Shown here piece after piece: positions 21,201 to 33,300 of a DNA stretch of 64,000 nt (within the stretch, counting starts at the first letter, position 1; each line of letters begins with the position of its first letter). Origin of the DNA: Liquidambar formosana (taxonomy: Eukaryota > Streptophyta > Magnoliopsida > Saxifragales > Altingiaceae); contig CM077828.1 of assembly GCA_039720395.1 (NCBI GenBank), positions 22,548,717-22,612,716 of the forward strand, read 5' to 3'. Made by a program: the position numbers and the translations under genes. The notes beneath the pieces were generated by a model. The model made no database searches, was not told where the DNA came from, and saw nothing but the letters and a program-made list of their open reading frames with translations.

Positions 21201-22109
21201 CAAATTTATTGTGAAAGTAAATATCTTGACTCAACTAAATTTCCTACTGCTATCCTAGATGCTCATTATAATTTTGACTGCATAAGCAATTTGAACTACT
21301 CTACTTACCCACATTCAGGCTAATAGCTGAATCAACCATGAGTACAGTACTTGTTGGTCATCTTTAGAGGAAAATCTCATAAACATCAATTGATGGTAAT
21401 GAATTGCAACCAACTTTAGGCATTAGTGGTACTTAGGCTGGGAAAAATAAAATGCAAATTCGAGATGTAAAAGGGTTTTTATAGAGTATCCCATGTTGCT
21501 CATTGGGAGGAGGAAGGAGGGATTTTTAAGTAACTCCGGCCCCCACTGCTAAGCCTTGATGTAAATTTAATTATGAAAGTTTTAGCTTGCTTACCTTTTA
21601 TCAATTTCTTTCTTTTTCTTTCTTTTATTTTATTTTATTTTTTTTTTCATTTTGGTTAGAGATATATGAGTTGGTTGCATTAATTCCTTACAGGACTAGG
21701 AGGCTTGAACAAACCTGTGGGTCTTACCAATTCTCGGTCATTGCCAGAGCAAAGGGAATTGGAACCTGTGGCCTCCTTTGGGACAGTGGCAAATGAAAAA
21801 TTTGCCAGGCCTGCTGAAACCAAGCTGGAGAATCCATCCAAGAAGGCTAAAATTTTTGACACCATCATGCAAGGAACTGGGATGGAGGTGTTGAAAAAGA
21901 TGCCTAGTGTGACAACTAGAGGAGATGGACCCAATGGGAGAACGATAGAAGGGTTTCTATATAATTACATGAAAGGTCAAGTGAGCATTGTGTGTATTTG
22001 CCATGGCAGCTTCCTCTCTCCAGCAGAATTTGTTAAGCATGCTGGCGGCGGCGAAGTGGCAAACCCAATGAGGCATATTACTGTCTGCTCTACTTCTCTT
22101 TCCTTATAG
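18263..22109 (+). CDS. AFP: Ninja-family protein, AFP-like (copy 1), 324 aa
   Basis: CDS joins 18263-18821 and 21694-22109 (CAAG|GTATCA ... TTACAG|GACTAG); the phase-1 junction gives Gly187. The N-terminal EAR motif [10 protein letters not shown] (residues 40-49) is of the type that recruits TOPLESS co-repressors. A basic nuclear-localisation-like stretch [14 protein letters not shown] lies at about 117-130. An Ala-rich segment (about 150-170) follows. The C-terminal domain contains [20 protein letters not shown] and [12 protein letters not shown], the signature of ABI five-binding proteins. Family members are nuclear repressors binding ABI5-type bZIPs (AFPs) or JAZ proteins (NINJA); the GGGxVxNPxRHI ending favours AFP. 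The native promoter, leader intron and uORF are present. The large intron is typical of the family. Confidence 0.93.
18822..21693 (+). other. Intron of AFP copy 1
   Basis: 2.87 kb, GT-AG. Contains a TA microsatellite (about 21047-21070) and a CA run (about 21126-21147). No nested gene or clear transposon seen; short open frames are fortuitous. Confidence 0.8.
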
Positions 22110-22778
22110 AAATGGTGATGATTTTGGTCCCCTTTTGTGGACTGTGTAATGTAGGAAGAGGAAAAAAGGCAAACTGGGTAAGAAATTTTTTTTTTCTTCC
22201 TTTTTGTCTTTTTGGGTAAAAGGAAACTTCCATTGGAATGATGCACATATTTTTCTCACCCCTTCAAATGCAAGTTTATGAAGGTTTTCCTTTTATTTTC
22301 CCTCTCTTCTTAGTCTGGTAGCTCCTTTAGCAGGAATATTTAGATGGAAATATGAGATGATTCTATATTTTGTTTTTTGGATGGGATTTTTCTACAAACC
22401 AAGTAGAGGAAGCAACTAATTAGTTCTGGCAATAGTGCTTCCCATTATATAAAGGAAAATGCTATTTGCTCCAAATTTCCACACCAACTCTTGTGGCAGA
22501 TGATGTGGTAGAGTCACAACAGTCCAATTAAAAAAACGTGTACTTCGTCACGCGCCACCTAAGGTGGTGCAAAGAGTTGAGTTACTCTTAGGAGGAATGA
22601 GTTGTATACTATCATGATTCGAGTGTATTGACCTCATTTTTCTCTCATGTTTCTTTGTTTGACTAGGTTATGATAGTAATCTTTCTGTTTTTTTTTTCCC
22701 TTTAAGATTGTTACATATCCATTAACCAAAATATCTTCAAGAGCTTAATTTGCAACTTTTAATGTGATTCCAATCCAG

Positions 22779-22949
22779 GTGCACCCATACACCTACAGGA
22801 ACGAGAATTCGTTCTTACACTACAACTTCAGTCAAGATCCATATGAAGAATATGATTACTGGATAAACAAGATGAGAGTTGATGGCCTTTTTACAGACTT
22901 CAGTGGCAGCAATGGACATCCCCATGGCCCAAGTCATGGTGATGACTGA
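22779..22949 (+). pseudogene. GDPD last-exon fragment (unit 1)
   Basis: After a preserved acceptor (CCAATCCAG|GTGCAC) the frame reads VHPYTYRNEN...LHYNFSQDPYEEYDYWINK...VDGLFTDF, clearly the terminal exon of a plant GDPD. Compared with unit 2, an 18-bp deletion removes the LNNFQQ segment and the tail ends differently (SHGDD, stop at 22947-22949). No other GDPD exon lies nearby, so it is a non-functional fragment unless spliced to AFP transcripts, for which there is no evidence. Confidence 0.85.
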
Positions 22950-23051
22950 TGACAATGGCACAACTAAATTGTTGTACTATAGATTGCATCAATGGTCTTG
23001 GTCATATGTATCATTATTTCCTATCAGCAATTTTAGATGCAACTTTTATGG

Positions 23052-23178
23052 ACGAAACATTATTAAGCCACTGGGACAAGTATAATAGTGAAATAGGATT
23101 GGATAAAAGGTAGAATTATGATAAATTAGGGGTTCGAACCCCTTCCAATTCTACCCCAAAAAAAAAAAAAAAAAAATT
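23052..23178. mobile_element. Possible tRNA-derived SINE fragment with A-run (unit 1)
   Basis: The insert in the GDPD 3' fragment contains GGGGTTCGAACCCC, a perfect palindrome that matches a tRNA T-arm/pol III B box, then TTCCAATTCTACC and an A-run. About 35 bp of flanking sequence (TTTTAGATGCAACTT) occurs on both sides, which could reflect a duplication at insertion. Unit 2 has the same insert near 43190-43330 with GGGGTTCAAACCCC. Confidence 0.4.
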
Positions 23179-23419
23179 TGAAATATATGTGTAGAAGGTA
23201 ATGGTTGTACGTATCATTTTTATTTTATTTTTTTCTATCAGCAATTTTAGATGCAACTTCTTTGAATGAAACATTATTGAAATATAATCATAAAAGGTAA
23301 GAGTTTCAGGATTTTTGTTTTCTCTGGTGAGAATATCATAGCATTATTTGTTGAGTCATTCATTATAAAATTAGTACTATTTTGTATAGATCATGCCTGC
23401 CTGTTTGTTAACCACTATA

Positions 23420-24813
23420 TTCTCAAGTAAAAAACATATGAGATGAAGAACACTTTTTGGTGGCTTCTCGATTCCCTTGGGATTATTTTGTGTGGTTTCT
23501 TTGTTTATTTATTTTTTTTTTTTTTGGTCATTTGAAGAATAATAATAATGATAACAAGAAGAAGAACAAAGAAGAGCCAAAATTAGGTGCCTGGGCTTAT
23601 TTATTTTTTTGTTTATTTATTTTGGCTTAGGATTGGAATATACATAATCGATTAGGGGTGGGTTCGGAAATAAATTATTTGTACCCGAGTTGGATTCAAG
23701 GTGGGTTATGGACGAGTATATATATGTAGTCGGGTCTGAGGTCGAGTTGGAACCACCCAATTAAACCCCCCTCATAGCCATCCCTAAATGGGGCCAATTG
23801 GCCAATCAAAATGTGTTCTTGCATGATATGAATAATCTAAATTCCTACTGATCATCCATTCACTAAGAGAGGTCCTAACTCGATTGAGCCCTCATACACG
23901 ACATCTAATACCCTACCCAAATCTCACCATATAATTGTCCGAAATTTCAAATTTAATTTGGGAATTAGCTATAATATTTGGAATAGGAGTAGTAATTATA
24001 ACATTGGAAATAATTTCAAGCTCCATTGACATGCATGGGAAGGAAAAAAAAAAAAAAAAACAAAAACAAAGATGAATTGGGAAATTTGGAAATAACTTGA
24101 AATATCAAAACCATTAATTCGACTAATCTCCCAAAACAAAGTTAAGATTGCTCACCGTTCATGTTAATTAATACTTAGGATAATATCTCCACTTCTTAAA
24201 GCATAAGTTCCAAAAAAATCAATGGTTCACCCAACTGATTAAATGTTGTTATTTGATAGTTTGGTGGATTTGACTTAATATGAAGAAGGGGGATGATCAA
24301 GTGTGGGACAAGTTGAGAGTTATGCATGACTTTTACGTACATTTGTATTTGTCACGAAACCGTGCAATCCCATCCCGGACGATCACACCGCACCCGATAT
24401 TTTTGCAAGAAGAGAGGTTAATGAGAGCCAATCCTATCTTGACCTAGCTGGTTTGTTTCTCAACGGCAAGTTTGCCAACCAATTAATCCTACAGAAACCA
24501 TCCAATGAAAATCGTCCACCTCACCATTTCACGCAGATTTTTTCTCGTGAAGGAAGCAGACAATCCTCAATTCCTCATCACGCTGCTAATCTGCCATTTC
24601 CTTCAATGACACGGACCTTTCTTGGTTTTTACTATTTTTTTTTTTCTTTTTTAATTATCCAAATGGGATCAATCCAACGAATATTCTGGGGCTATACATG
24701 GATCCAAGGCGACGGATCTGCCCGGTCCACCATTTTGAACAGCTTCGGCCACACGGAATACTGACACACCTTTCCCATATACGACCCATGACTGGGGAAG
24801 ACGTAGGAGTTAA
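23420..24813. promoter_or_regulatory. Intergenic region and distal promoter of GDPD copy 1
   Basis: No gene seen. Two oligo-A/T stretches lie near 23510 and 24040. From about 24300 the sequence is better conserved in unit 2 and GC-richer, as expected of a promoter. The Helitron now separates this region from the GDPD start codon. Confidence 0.45.
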
Positions 24814-24826
24814 CTAGCTTTAGAAC

Positions 24827-24841
24827 CCGTGCGACGCACGG
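24827..24841 (-). terminator. 3'-terminal hairpin of the Helitron
   Basis: CCGTGCG and CGCACGG form a 7-bp stem around one base, next to the CTAG end. In Helitrons this hairpin is thought to signal the end of rolling-circle transfer. Confidence 0.85.
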
Positions 24842-25815
24842 ATTAATTTATAAAAAATAATATTATTAACAAATTAAAATTTTAACAAAACTCTTATTCT
24901 CTAAAATAGTAAAATGTATTTGTTAATATAATATGTCAATTAAATTGAAAAGATATAGACAAAAATAAAGAAAATAATTTAATCAAAATAATCTTTGGTG
25001 TGATGTTAGCATAATGTATTACACAAAATTTAATTATATTCTCGAAAAGATAAATTATTTTGAAAAACAATTAATTTAATAGTGGAAACTTGTAAAAAAA
25101 ATGAAAGAACTGATACGTTATGATATTTGGTGGAAAAAGATTAAAATTCTCTAAAGCCTAATCTATCCCACAATCATGGTTTTAACATGTTGGTATATAC
25201 CAAAGCAAATACAGCCGTTGAAGGTGTCTTGAAATCTGACGGTGGAGATTGTAAAATGCATGACAATGATAAATCTTGACCTTTCATGAAGTTTCGAGTG
25301 GGTTTCACAAAGAGTGAAAAACCATAGGGAAAAATATCAAAAATATGTTTGAAATTAGATCATAAAAAGATAAGAGAAAAGTCTAGACTGAGAAAGAGAA
25401 TAGGAAAAAAAGCCAGAAGAAAAAGAAAATAAGAGAAAGTATAAATCTTTTCAACTTTATGTAATTAACCATATGGGAAGAATTTTGATTCAAATAGATT
25501 TTTTTTTTTATTCATGCTAGAAGCAAATTGGGAGAATCTGAAGATTCTAGCGGATTGTGTTTTCTTTTTTAATCCTCCTTTTATCTATTTGTCTTTCTTT
25601 TTAATTATGACTATTTATAATTTTATACGTTTAATTTTTAGGAGGGGAAATGAATAGGCATAAAGAAAATAGAAAAATATATTACAGTTTATTAAGTTTG
25701 GGTTGAACATTGTATAGTGTGGGTTTTCTAATCCTCTCACATAAAAACAAAGAGATATATAGTGAACACCAAACGTCAACGTACCTCCACCATATAAGAA
25801 AGAGCAAGTAATATC

Positions 25816-25853
<38 letters not shown>

Positions 25854-25986
25854 AAGGTGAGGAATTTATCTTTTTGGTGACCACTTCCCAACTTGATACT
25901 AAACAAAGAAAGTTAGTAGTCCTTTTGAAGCACTTATCAAGTCAATTTGTATCAAGTTGACAAACAATATCATTTATTTTTTATAA

Positions 25987-26003
25987 CCCGTGCAACGTAC
26001 GGG
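25987..26003 (-). repeat. Second Helitron-end-like hairpin inside the element
   Basis: CCCGTGCAACGTACGGG closely resembles the terminal hairpin at 24827-24841 (both AACCCGTGC-ACG-ACGG) but has no CTRR end beside it. It lies between the two internal repeat copies, as if one Helitron end had been overrun or one element inserted into a relative. Confidence 0.6.
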
Positions 26004-26064
26004 TGACGTCTGTAAATATAAATATTGTGAACAATATAAATTATATATATATATATACAGAGCT

Positions 26065-26224
26065 GATCCCATCAGCATGTGCTGATATAAGTTACATCAG
26101 CACTATGCATTGGGGGTTGTACCCCTTGCATTGATTCAATACACCTCACATCCCACTAATGCACAAGGTACAACTCCTAATGCAGGTTTTGATATAAGTT
26201 ATATCAACACGTGCTTACCTGATC
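26065..26224. mobile_element. Small fold-back element within the Helitron
   Basis: GATCCCATCAGCATGTGCTG at 26065 begins an arm of about 60 bp that is imperfectly inverted at 26165-26224, ending GTGCTTACCTGATC. TA-repeats flank both sides. No coding capacity. MITE-like; superfamily not assigned. Confidence 0.6.
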
Positions 26225-26254
26225 ATCATCCTATATATATATATATAATACACA

Positions 26255-26385
26255 CCCTTGTGGTAGTTCAGATGGTAAAGAACCGCGGCTCCAAAATTAT
26301 AAATCTTGAGTTCGTGTCTTCGCTCCTCTACTATCGAACGCATGGACTTGAGAATGATTTGTGTATCATGTAAATTAGTTTGGAT
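26255..26385 (+). mobile_element. tRNA-derived SINE-like sequence within the Helitron
   Basis: TGGTAGTTCAGATGG (about 26261-26275) resembles a pol III A box and GAGTTCGTGTC (about 26308-26318) a B box, 33 nt apart as in tRNA-derived SINEs. It follows a TA-repeat. No clear poly-A tail or target duplication, so possibly truncated. Confidence 0.5.
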
Positions 26386-27315
26386 ATAACAGTTTGAGAT
26401 ACTCCTTATTTGGCAAAAGTGTATTTGCATAATTTTGAAAGCATTTTTATAGTTTTCTAAGTAATTTGATATGTTAATACATATTCCAATGTGTCACATT
26501 TTTTTTTTAAAAATCATTATTGCCTTTATTTGGCTCCCTTTCTAATTATAAATATTTATAATTTTATACGTTTAACTTTTGGGAAATGAGATGAATAGAC
26601 ATAAAAAAAACGAAGAAATATGATATATTCTACTAAGTTTGGGTTGAACATTGTATAATATAGGTTTTTCGATTTTCCTACATAAAAACAAAAGATATGC
26701 AGGGTACACCAAGCGTCAACCTACTTATACCGCGTGAAAAAGAGCATGAAAAGGAGCAGTGAAAACTAAAAAATAGAAAAGTTAGACAATTTACCTTTTG
26801 GTGATCACTTCTCAACTTAATACCAAACATGAAACAATAGTAGTCGTTTTGAAGTATGTATATAGTCAATGTGTAGCAAGTTGGCAGAGAATATTCTTTC
26901 TTTGGCATTAAGTTGAAAATTGATCAGTAAAACGTAATTTCTCCAAAAGTCATATCTTTTTGGGAAAATTACTTTTTAGTGATTCTTTCTCAACTTAATA
27001 CGAAAAAAAGAAAACTGATAGTTATTTTGATGTAAGTATACAGGTAATTTGTCGCAAGTTGATAGATATTGTTTTTTTTTGACATTAGATTGAACAATGG
27101 TCACTAAAAGGTAATTTTACCTTTTTCCCCAACTGTTCACAAACGGTCACGTGGCAACAAAGGGAGGCATTTCCTCCGTTTTAGTATATATATATATATG
27201 TAGATATGTAGATAAGGAAGCAAATACCGAGAGACAGAAACACTTCTAAAAGGAAGCAAATACAGAGACACAGAAACAGAGAAAGATAGAGAGAGGAGGC
27301 CATCAGTCCATCACC

Positions 27316-30300
27316 ATGACTTCTCCCTGTAAGCTCCAAACCTTAACCTTATGCTTTTTCTGCTTAATGGCTTAATTCTGCTGATATATATAGTGTGTGT
27401 GTGTAGTTTTGGGGATTTGTGGTTCTTTTGGTTTGAAGCGTTTTTGTTTTTTTTTTTTTTTCCTTATTTTGGGTAGTTTGACTTGTTTTTAATACTGTTA
27501 TTTCTTGGAGGAAATCTGGGTTTTATTTGCTTTTCCACCTTGATTTTTCTGTTGTATTGGTTTGTGAGAGTTTCAAACTGTGGTCATTTATATGATTATA
27601 TCTATTATAAACTGCCCAGATATCCTCTGCAATTTTTATTTTCCAGACCAATGTCAGCCAGCCATGTTACTGATCTTTGGACCAAATGACCCACTGGATT
27701 TCTGGGTATAGACTAGGTACTTAAAAAGGTACAGTGATGCGGGCATGCTGTGATATTTACTGATTGATATGCAAATATGGCAATTGAAGAGAGTATGTGA
27801 CTTTTGCATAATATGGGAAATCGCTTTTTTAGTGGGAAAGCAGTATGGACTATTTATTTTTAGCCAATGATGATGACATTGTTAGGTGTTTTATAGCCTA
27901 ATTGGGTATGCAATTATGGGTAAGATAGTATGGGTTGGATTAGGCAATGGGTTTTTCTAGATTGGGATACATTGTAAATGAGAAGCAGCACATTTATGTG
28001 TTCATAGATATGCATTTATATCATTAAAGCATTGACATTTTTTTGGGGGGTTAAACTAAAGAATTGAGTCATTGACATTGCAAACAGATTTATCTCTGTA
28101 TGTATATGTTTAGTGTTCTTACATTGACAATTTGCAAATTTGGGAAGTAGTAATGCAGCACAGATAGTGAAATATTAACTTGGAGACTTTCCGATATATG
28201 TGTGTCCCTTTAATATGACCAGTGTTTCTGGCCCTAGACAGAGTACTAGACCCATCCCAACCCTCTGGTGCCTTTAATACGTTGCTAGATACATGTGCAC
28301 ACATGCACTCACTCACATATAGAACCCAATATTCATTTGTAAAATGTTATTCCTTATGACTCAATTAGCATGACTTCTCCATCAGTCTATTATGGAAAGG
28401 GAAGTTTTTAATTTAATGGGACAGTTATGGTCATTTTTGTGAATGAAAGTAAAAAATGATGCACCGCATTAATTACGATGAGTCATGACTCATGATATAA
28501 AGCATTACTCTTATTATTTTCCGGCAAATGTTTTTGAGATTTTAGTTTGAAACGTGTGATGATGTTGAGAAGACTAATATGTGGAATGAGAACACCCAAG
28601 ACCTTGGACCAATCTAAAGCTAATATTGAATTTCCTTCTAATTACAGACAAGGGGGATATCTTGTCTGTTTACAAGTAAATATTATCCTCAGTTTGAGAC
28701 AAATGATTTCGTAGTATGTGTTTGAGTTTGAATCAGATTTATCTTATCAATTAGTTCATCATATTTAAGAACCAAAAGAAAAAGGTTCAGGGAAATCTTA
28801 AGTTCTTCAGTGACCAAACTTGCCATCAGCAATGCTGCAGGGTGCATTTGCAGGGCTTTGTATCATTCAATATATGGATGGAAGCCTAGGAGATTGCCCA
28901 TGTCAAAAATTTAGTGCAATAAATTGACCTTTCCATGTGCGGACAAAATTTGGATTTTTTCTAACTGTTTGACAATTTTCAAAATAATGAGTTGCTGTAT
29001 GGTGCTTGTTTAAAATAATCAGGTCATGGTGATTCTATGTACCATCTATAGTGTGTCTTCTTATACACTGATTAATATGATAGGGCGACGTAAGTTTTCC
29101 TCTTGTGTGCCCAGAAGTATGTATTTGTGTACGTCAGATAAATCAATTTTGATAATCTCTTCTCAGATAAAGATGATTTATAGATTCATCTGGTATTGCA
29201 CTTGGCAGGCTTTGTCCCTTTTATATTCCTAGTACTCATTGTTGGGTGTGCGGCAAGGCCTTTCTATCCACTGCCAAGCAAAAATGACGATAGTCAAAGG
29301 CAGCCTATACAGACTTATCGCCCATATAACATTGCCCATCGAGGTTCAAATGGAGAGCTTCCTGAAGAAACTGCTGCTGCATACATGGTATATGTGGGGC
29401 ATGTGCCTTTAGCAAATCAATGTATTCTTTCACATTCTTGTTCATATGTTTTATTTGGAATTGTCCAATGGTGAGAAGCGGAAGGAAATTACTCAGTTCA
29501 AAATTTTCAAAGCCTTCATTTCATGAATCTTTTTATTGGTGGTTGGTCAGAGTTAACATATATGCTAGTGCCTTATCTCAGATCTATCAAAGTTAACATG
29601 TATTTATATCGAGAGAGAGAAAGAGAGATAGAGAAAGATGACTGGGGACAGAAGAAGGAAAAATATATCTCATCATTCCTCTGGTCTTATCATTTTCCCG
29701 ACTCACAAATTTTTGCTCGGAAGCTGAGTTTCAAGCAACTGATATTTTTATTTAAAAATCAATTTAGTTTATTTTTTCTTGTTTAATTAAGGTTCAACTA
29801 TGAATTTACATAGTTTGAAGATAGTGTTTTACCTTTATTTGAAAAGTAACATAGTGTTCTACCTTTTCTTCAGTTAATTTCATATATCTCAATTAAATTG
29901 TTTGCTGTAACAACCGAATGGAAAAAATTAAAAGTTTTGGAAGTCTTCTGTCCTAGTTTCATTAGATTAGCTTCTTTCCATTCCATGGAAAGGGTCCTGA
30001 AAAATGAATTTCTTGCAGAGAGCTATCGAAGAGGGTGCAGACTTCATAGAAACAGATATTCTAGCCTCCAAAGACGGTGTTCTTATATGCTTCCATGATG
30101 TATATCTTGATAATACAACTGATATTGCAGAACATAAGGAGTTTGCAAATCGTCGAAGAACCTATGAGGTCCAAGGGTCCAACATCACTCACTGGTTTAC
30201 TGGTATGTAAGCTACACCACTCTCAACTGCCTTTACCTTATGCTTGGGTCTTGGGATATGATAATACTTTATTCATGGTATTACTGATGATGATTATGTA

Positions 30301-33300
30301 TTGCTGCTGGGTAATAGGTTTAATTTTTTCTCATAAGACCCAACAAATCTTTTCTTTTTTTTTTTTCTGTGGAGTGTGTTCATTATATTATTACTATAAT
30401 TTATGCCTTATTTCTCATCCTGTAAATTGTATTTTAGTCCTATATACAAGGATTTGATTAGCTTGAAACATTGAAGATTATTTTAATTACTTGCAGTTGA
30501 TTTCACGATAAAAGAACTGAAATCATTACGGGTGAAGCAGAGGTTCATTTTCCGGGATCAACAATATAATGGTTAGTTTCTCCTAGAATAAATGCGTTTG
30601 AATATATATGTTCTCCCTGATTTTTATTTCACTCTTTTGTGTCAAAACTCAAAAGTACTCTATACTCTTTATTTACTCATCCGCTACTATAAATGTGTTA
30701 AATATCTTGATAAAAAAAAAAAAAAAAAAATCTGTTGAATATCTTAATGAATGAAAATTTATGATTGCTTTATCTAATTTATCATAGCTGATAAGCAGAT
30801 TTTCACACCATGCACATTCTCCACTCTAGTATGGTATTGACTATAAAATATTAATAATAATAATAAGAATAAACAAGAAAATTGAATTATCAACACAGCC
30901 AAATAGGTCTCAATTTGCAGTTACTACACTAAGAAACACAATTTTTTCTGACTTCAGACTAGATATGAGGGAAATCTAGGTAAGTTGGGTTGGGTTGAAG
31001 GACAATCCAGCTATATTATTTACCTATCTTGCAAGATCTTGTGTACAGTCCTTTTCAAATATTTATATCACAATGTTACTTCATCATTCCTTAGAGCATG
31101 TTTTGCAGAATATAATATCAATTTAGGGTGACATGAAACAACTTCCATGATGAAATTATTAGATTTTTATGAAGCAATAAACTTTTCATATGTATTAGAA
31201 TTTCGTATTTTAATTATAACTGCTAATTTTCATAGCCTATGAACAATGATTCAGTTAGGAATTTCTTTAAAGTTTATGTAGGATTTCTGACAATTGATAG
31301 AACGTGACCTTATCCCTTACCCACCTTAATATCAACAAGTGGGTATCAATCCTTCTCCATAAGCTTGAACCTAAGTACACTCAACAAGAGAAGCAAATGC
31401 CACTAGGCTACAATGCCATTGGAAAGTTTATGCTGTGGAAGCAGTGTTTTCTGCTTATGCAATATCACCACCCTTATATTTGTTTTTTGTGTTATATTCC
31501 GTGATCTGTTGGTGATTGGAAAAGAAATTTTTTGCCTTTTTTATCAATTATCGAATATAACAATAGTTTATTGCATTCTCTTTTTGGTACATCATGCAGG
31601 AAAATTCTCTATCATTACTTTTGAAGAGTACATTTCAATTGCACTGGATGCATCCAGAGTTGTTGGAATCTATCCAGAGATTAAAAATCCTGTTTTTATC
31701 AATGAACATGTGAGTAAATTTTTAGTTTTAAGCTGCTTTAAAGAATGGTTGCACACACCTGGACCACGATTAGGGTGGAGGGGGCAGGGACATGATTGGC
31801 TTCCAACATCTTTGTGATAATTTTTTATTTTTTTGGATAACGAGGAAACCCTTCGGGCAAACTACAAGCTCATATAAGACCCCACAACCCATATGGACAA
31901 GATAAGTCCAAGGCTCATGAGAACCATGAAACCTTGTGTGAGTGGCCCCAAGGGGTTTAGCAAGGGTCAAACTCAGGACGTCCGCTTCTTGAGGCATAGT
32001 CCCTTGCCAACTGAGCTACCCTTGGGACATATTTGTGATAATTCAATATAGGGAATATGTCAAAAACCATCTCTGGAAGCTTCCTATAGACTGATCAACT
32101 TTGAGGTTCTGGTTTAAGCATCATTCATGTAATTATGCCTCTTCCTTGAAATATTTTCTTTCCCTTTTAATTTAGGAAAGAAATTTTTTCTCCTTATTTG
32201 AAGCATAAATAGAACTATAGGTCTCTGAGCGATAAACTGGTTTTTCAATCTTGGCTGAATCTTGGCTGTTAATGCCGACTACTCTAGGATTGGAGAACAG
32301 TTAATACTGTCAGGTACCTTAAAGGATGGGGTTTTTCACTAAGAACTACAGCAGAGACTTCCTGCTGTATTTTATCTTGGTTTCCATCAGAAAACCATGT
32401 GTGAAATTATGAATAACTTTGTTTGGTGAAAATAATTTGGCTATGGGGCATGGATGCATCATATCATGGTTAACTATTCAGTGGGTTATTTGTAAAAGAA
32501 TTCTTTTAGACAGACATCTAATGTTCACAGATACTTTCAACAGGTGAAATGGTCAGATGGTAAGAAATTTGAGGACAAATTTGTGGAGACACTTAAAAAG
32601 TATGGATACAGAGGCTCATACATGTCGAAAGATTGGTTGAAACAACCAGTATTTATCCAGTCCTTTGCTCCAACATCACTTGTATATGTTTCAAATCTGA
32701 CAGATTCGCCCAAAATCCTATTAATTGATGAGGTGACTGTACCAACTCAAGACACAAACCAGGTTTGTTTTTCACTTCTGTAGCCTCCCTAATGATACAT
32801 GATTTTGACACAGTCAACTACAAGGTTTGATACAAATGGAATATGCTCAGTGACAGTCCTGACACAGTCAACTACAAGGTTTGATACAAATGGAATATGC
32901 TCAGTGACAGTCCTGAAAAACTGCATCCATAAAAACTTAGGTTTTCTGGGATTTTTGGTATATCTAAAAGTTGACATGATTATTAGATCTGAATTTTAGA
33001 ACATGTTACGAGTATAATTTAAGAATATCAATGAACTCTATGTTTCCCATGCCACAATTTCTTTATCAGTTCATTTTAAATTGTAAATTTCATCTGTTAA
33101 ATTGAAATGGTCCACAAAGAGTTTGTAGGCAGGATGGATTATGCCATCTGATCTGTTAAAGATCCACTAGGTTGGACAAACTGAACAATAGTAATCATAA
33201 CGTTTGGTTACATGCTCAATCTATATATATAGTCCCTTATTTTGCTTAACATATGAACTAATCATATGCGATCATTTTCTCTGATCTGTAGTTGATTTGC

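Larger units (their letters stand above)
22720..23420 (+). repeat. Older partial duplicate of the GDPD 3' end (unit 1)
   Basis: From ATATCTTCAAGAGCTTAATT through the last-exon copy to TGAGTCATTCATTATAAAAT this region matches the end of the GDPD intron 7, last exon and 3' flank (about 34700-35160), with much more divergence than between units. It is interrupted by an insert with a GGGGTTCGAACCCC palindrome. The homology is present in both units, so it predates the segmental duplication. Confidence 0.8.
25600..26855. repeat. Internal direct duplication in the Helitron (two diverged copies)
   Basis: About 330 bp around 25600-25935 recurs around 26540-26855. Shared blocks include ATTTATAATTTTATACGTTTAA, AAGTTTGGGTTGAACATTGTATA, ACATAAAAACAAA and TTTTTGGTGA-CACTT-CCAACTT. 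Similarity is roughly 75-80% by eye. A third short piece of the CTCAACTTAATAC segment appears near 26990. Confidence 0.75.
24814..27212 (-). mobile_element. Non-autonomous Helitron, 2.4 kb, unit 1 only
   Basis: On the minus strand the element starts TCTACATATCTACATATAT (from 27212) and ends CTAG (24817-24814). A perfect hairpin CCGTGCG-T-CGCACGG (24827-24841) lies 9 nt before the terminal CTAG. The host base is A on the 5' side and T on the 3' side, as expected for Helitron insertion between A and T. Unit 2 carries the uninterrupted site (CAATAAGG, about 44988), which proves both ends. No Rep/helicase gene is present. It sits about 100 bp upstream of the GDPD start codon. Confidence 0.93.
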
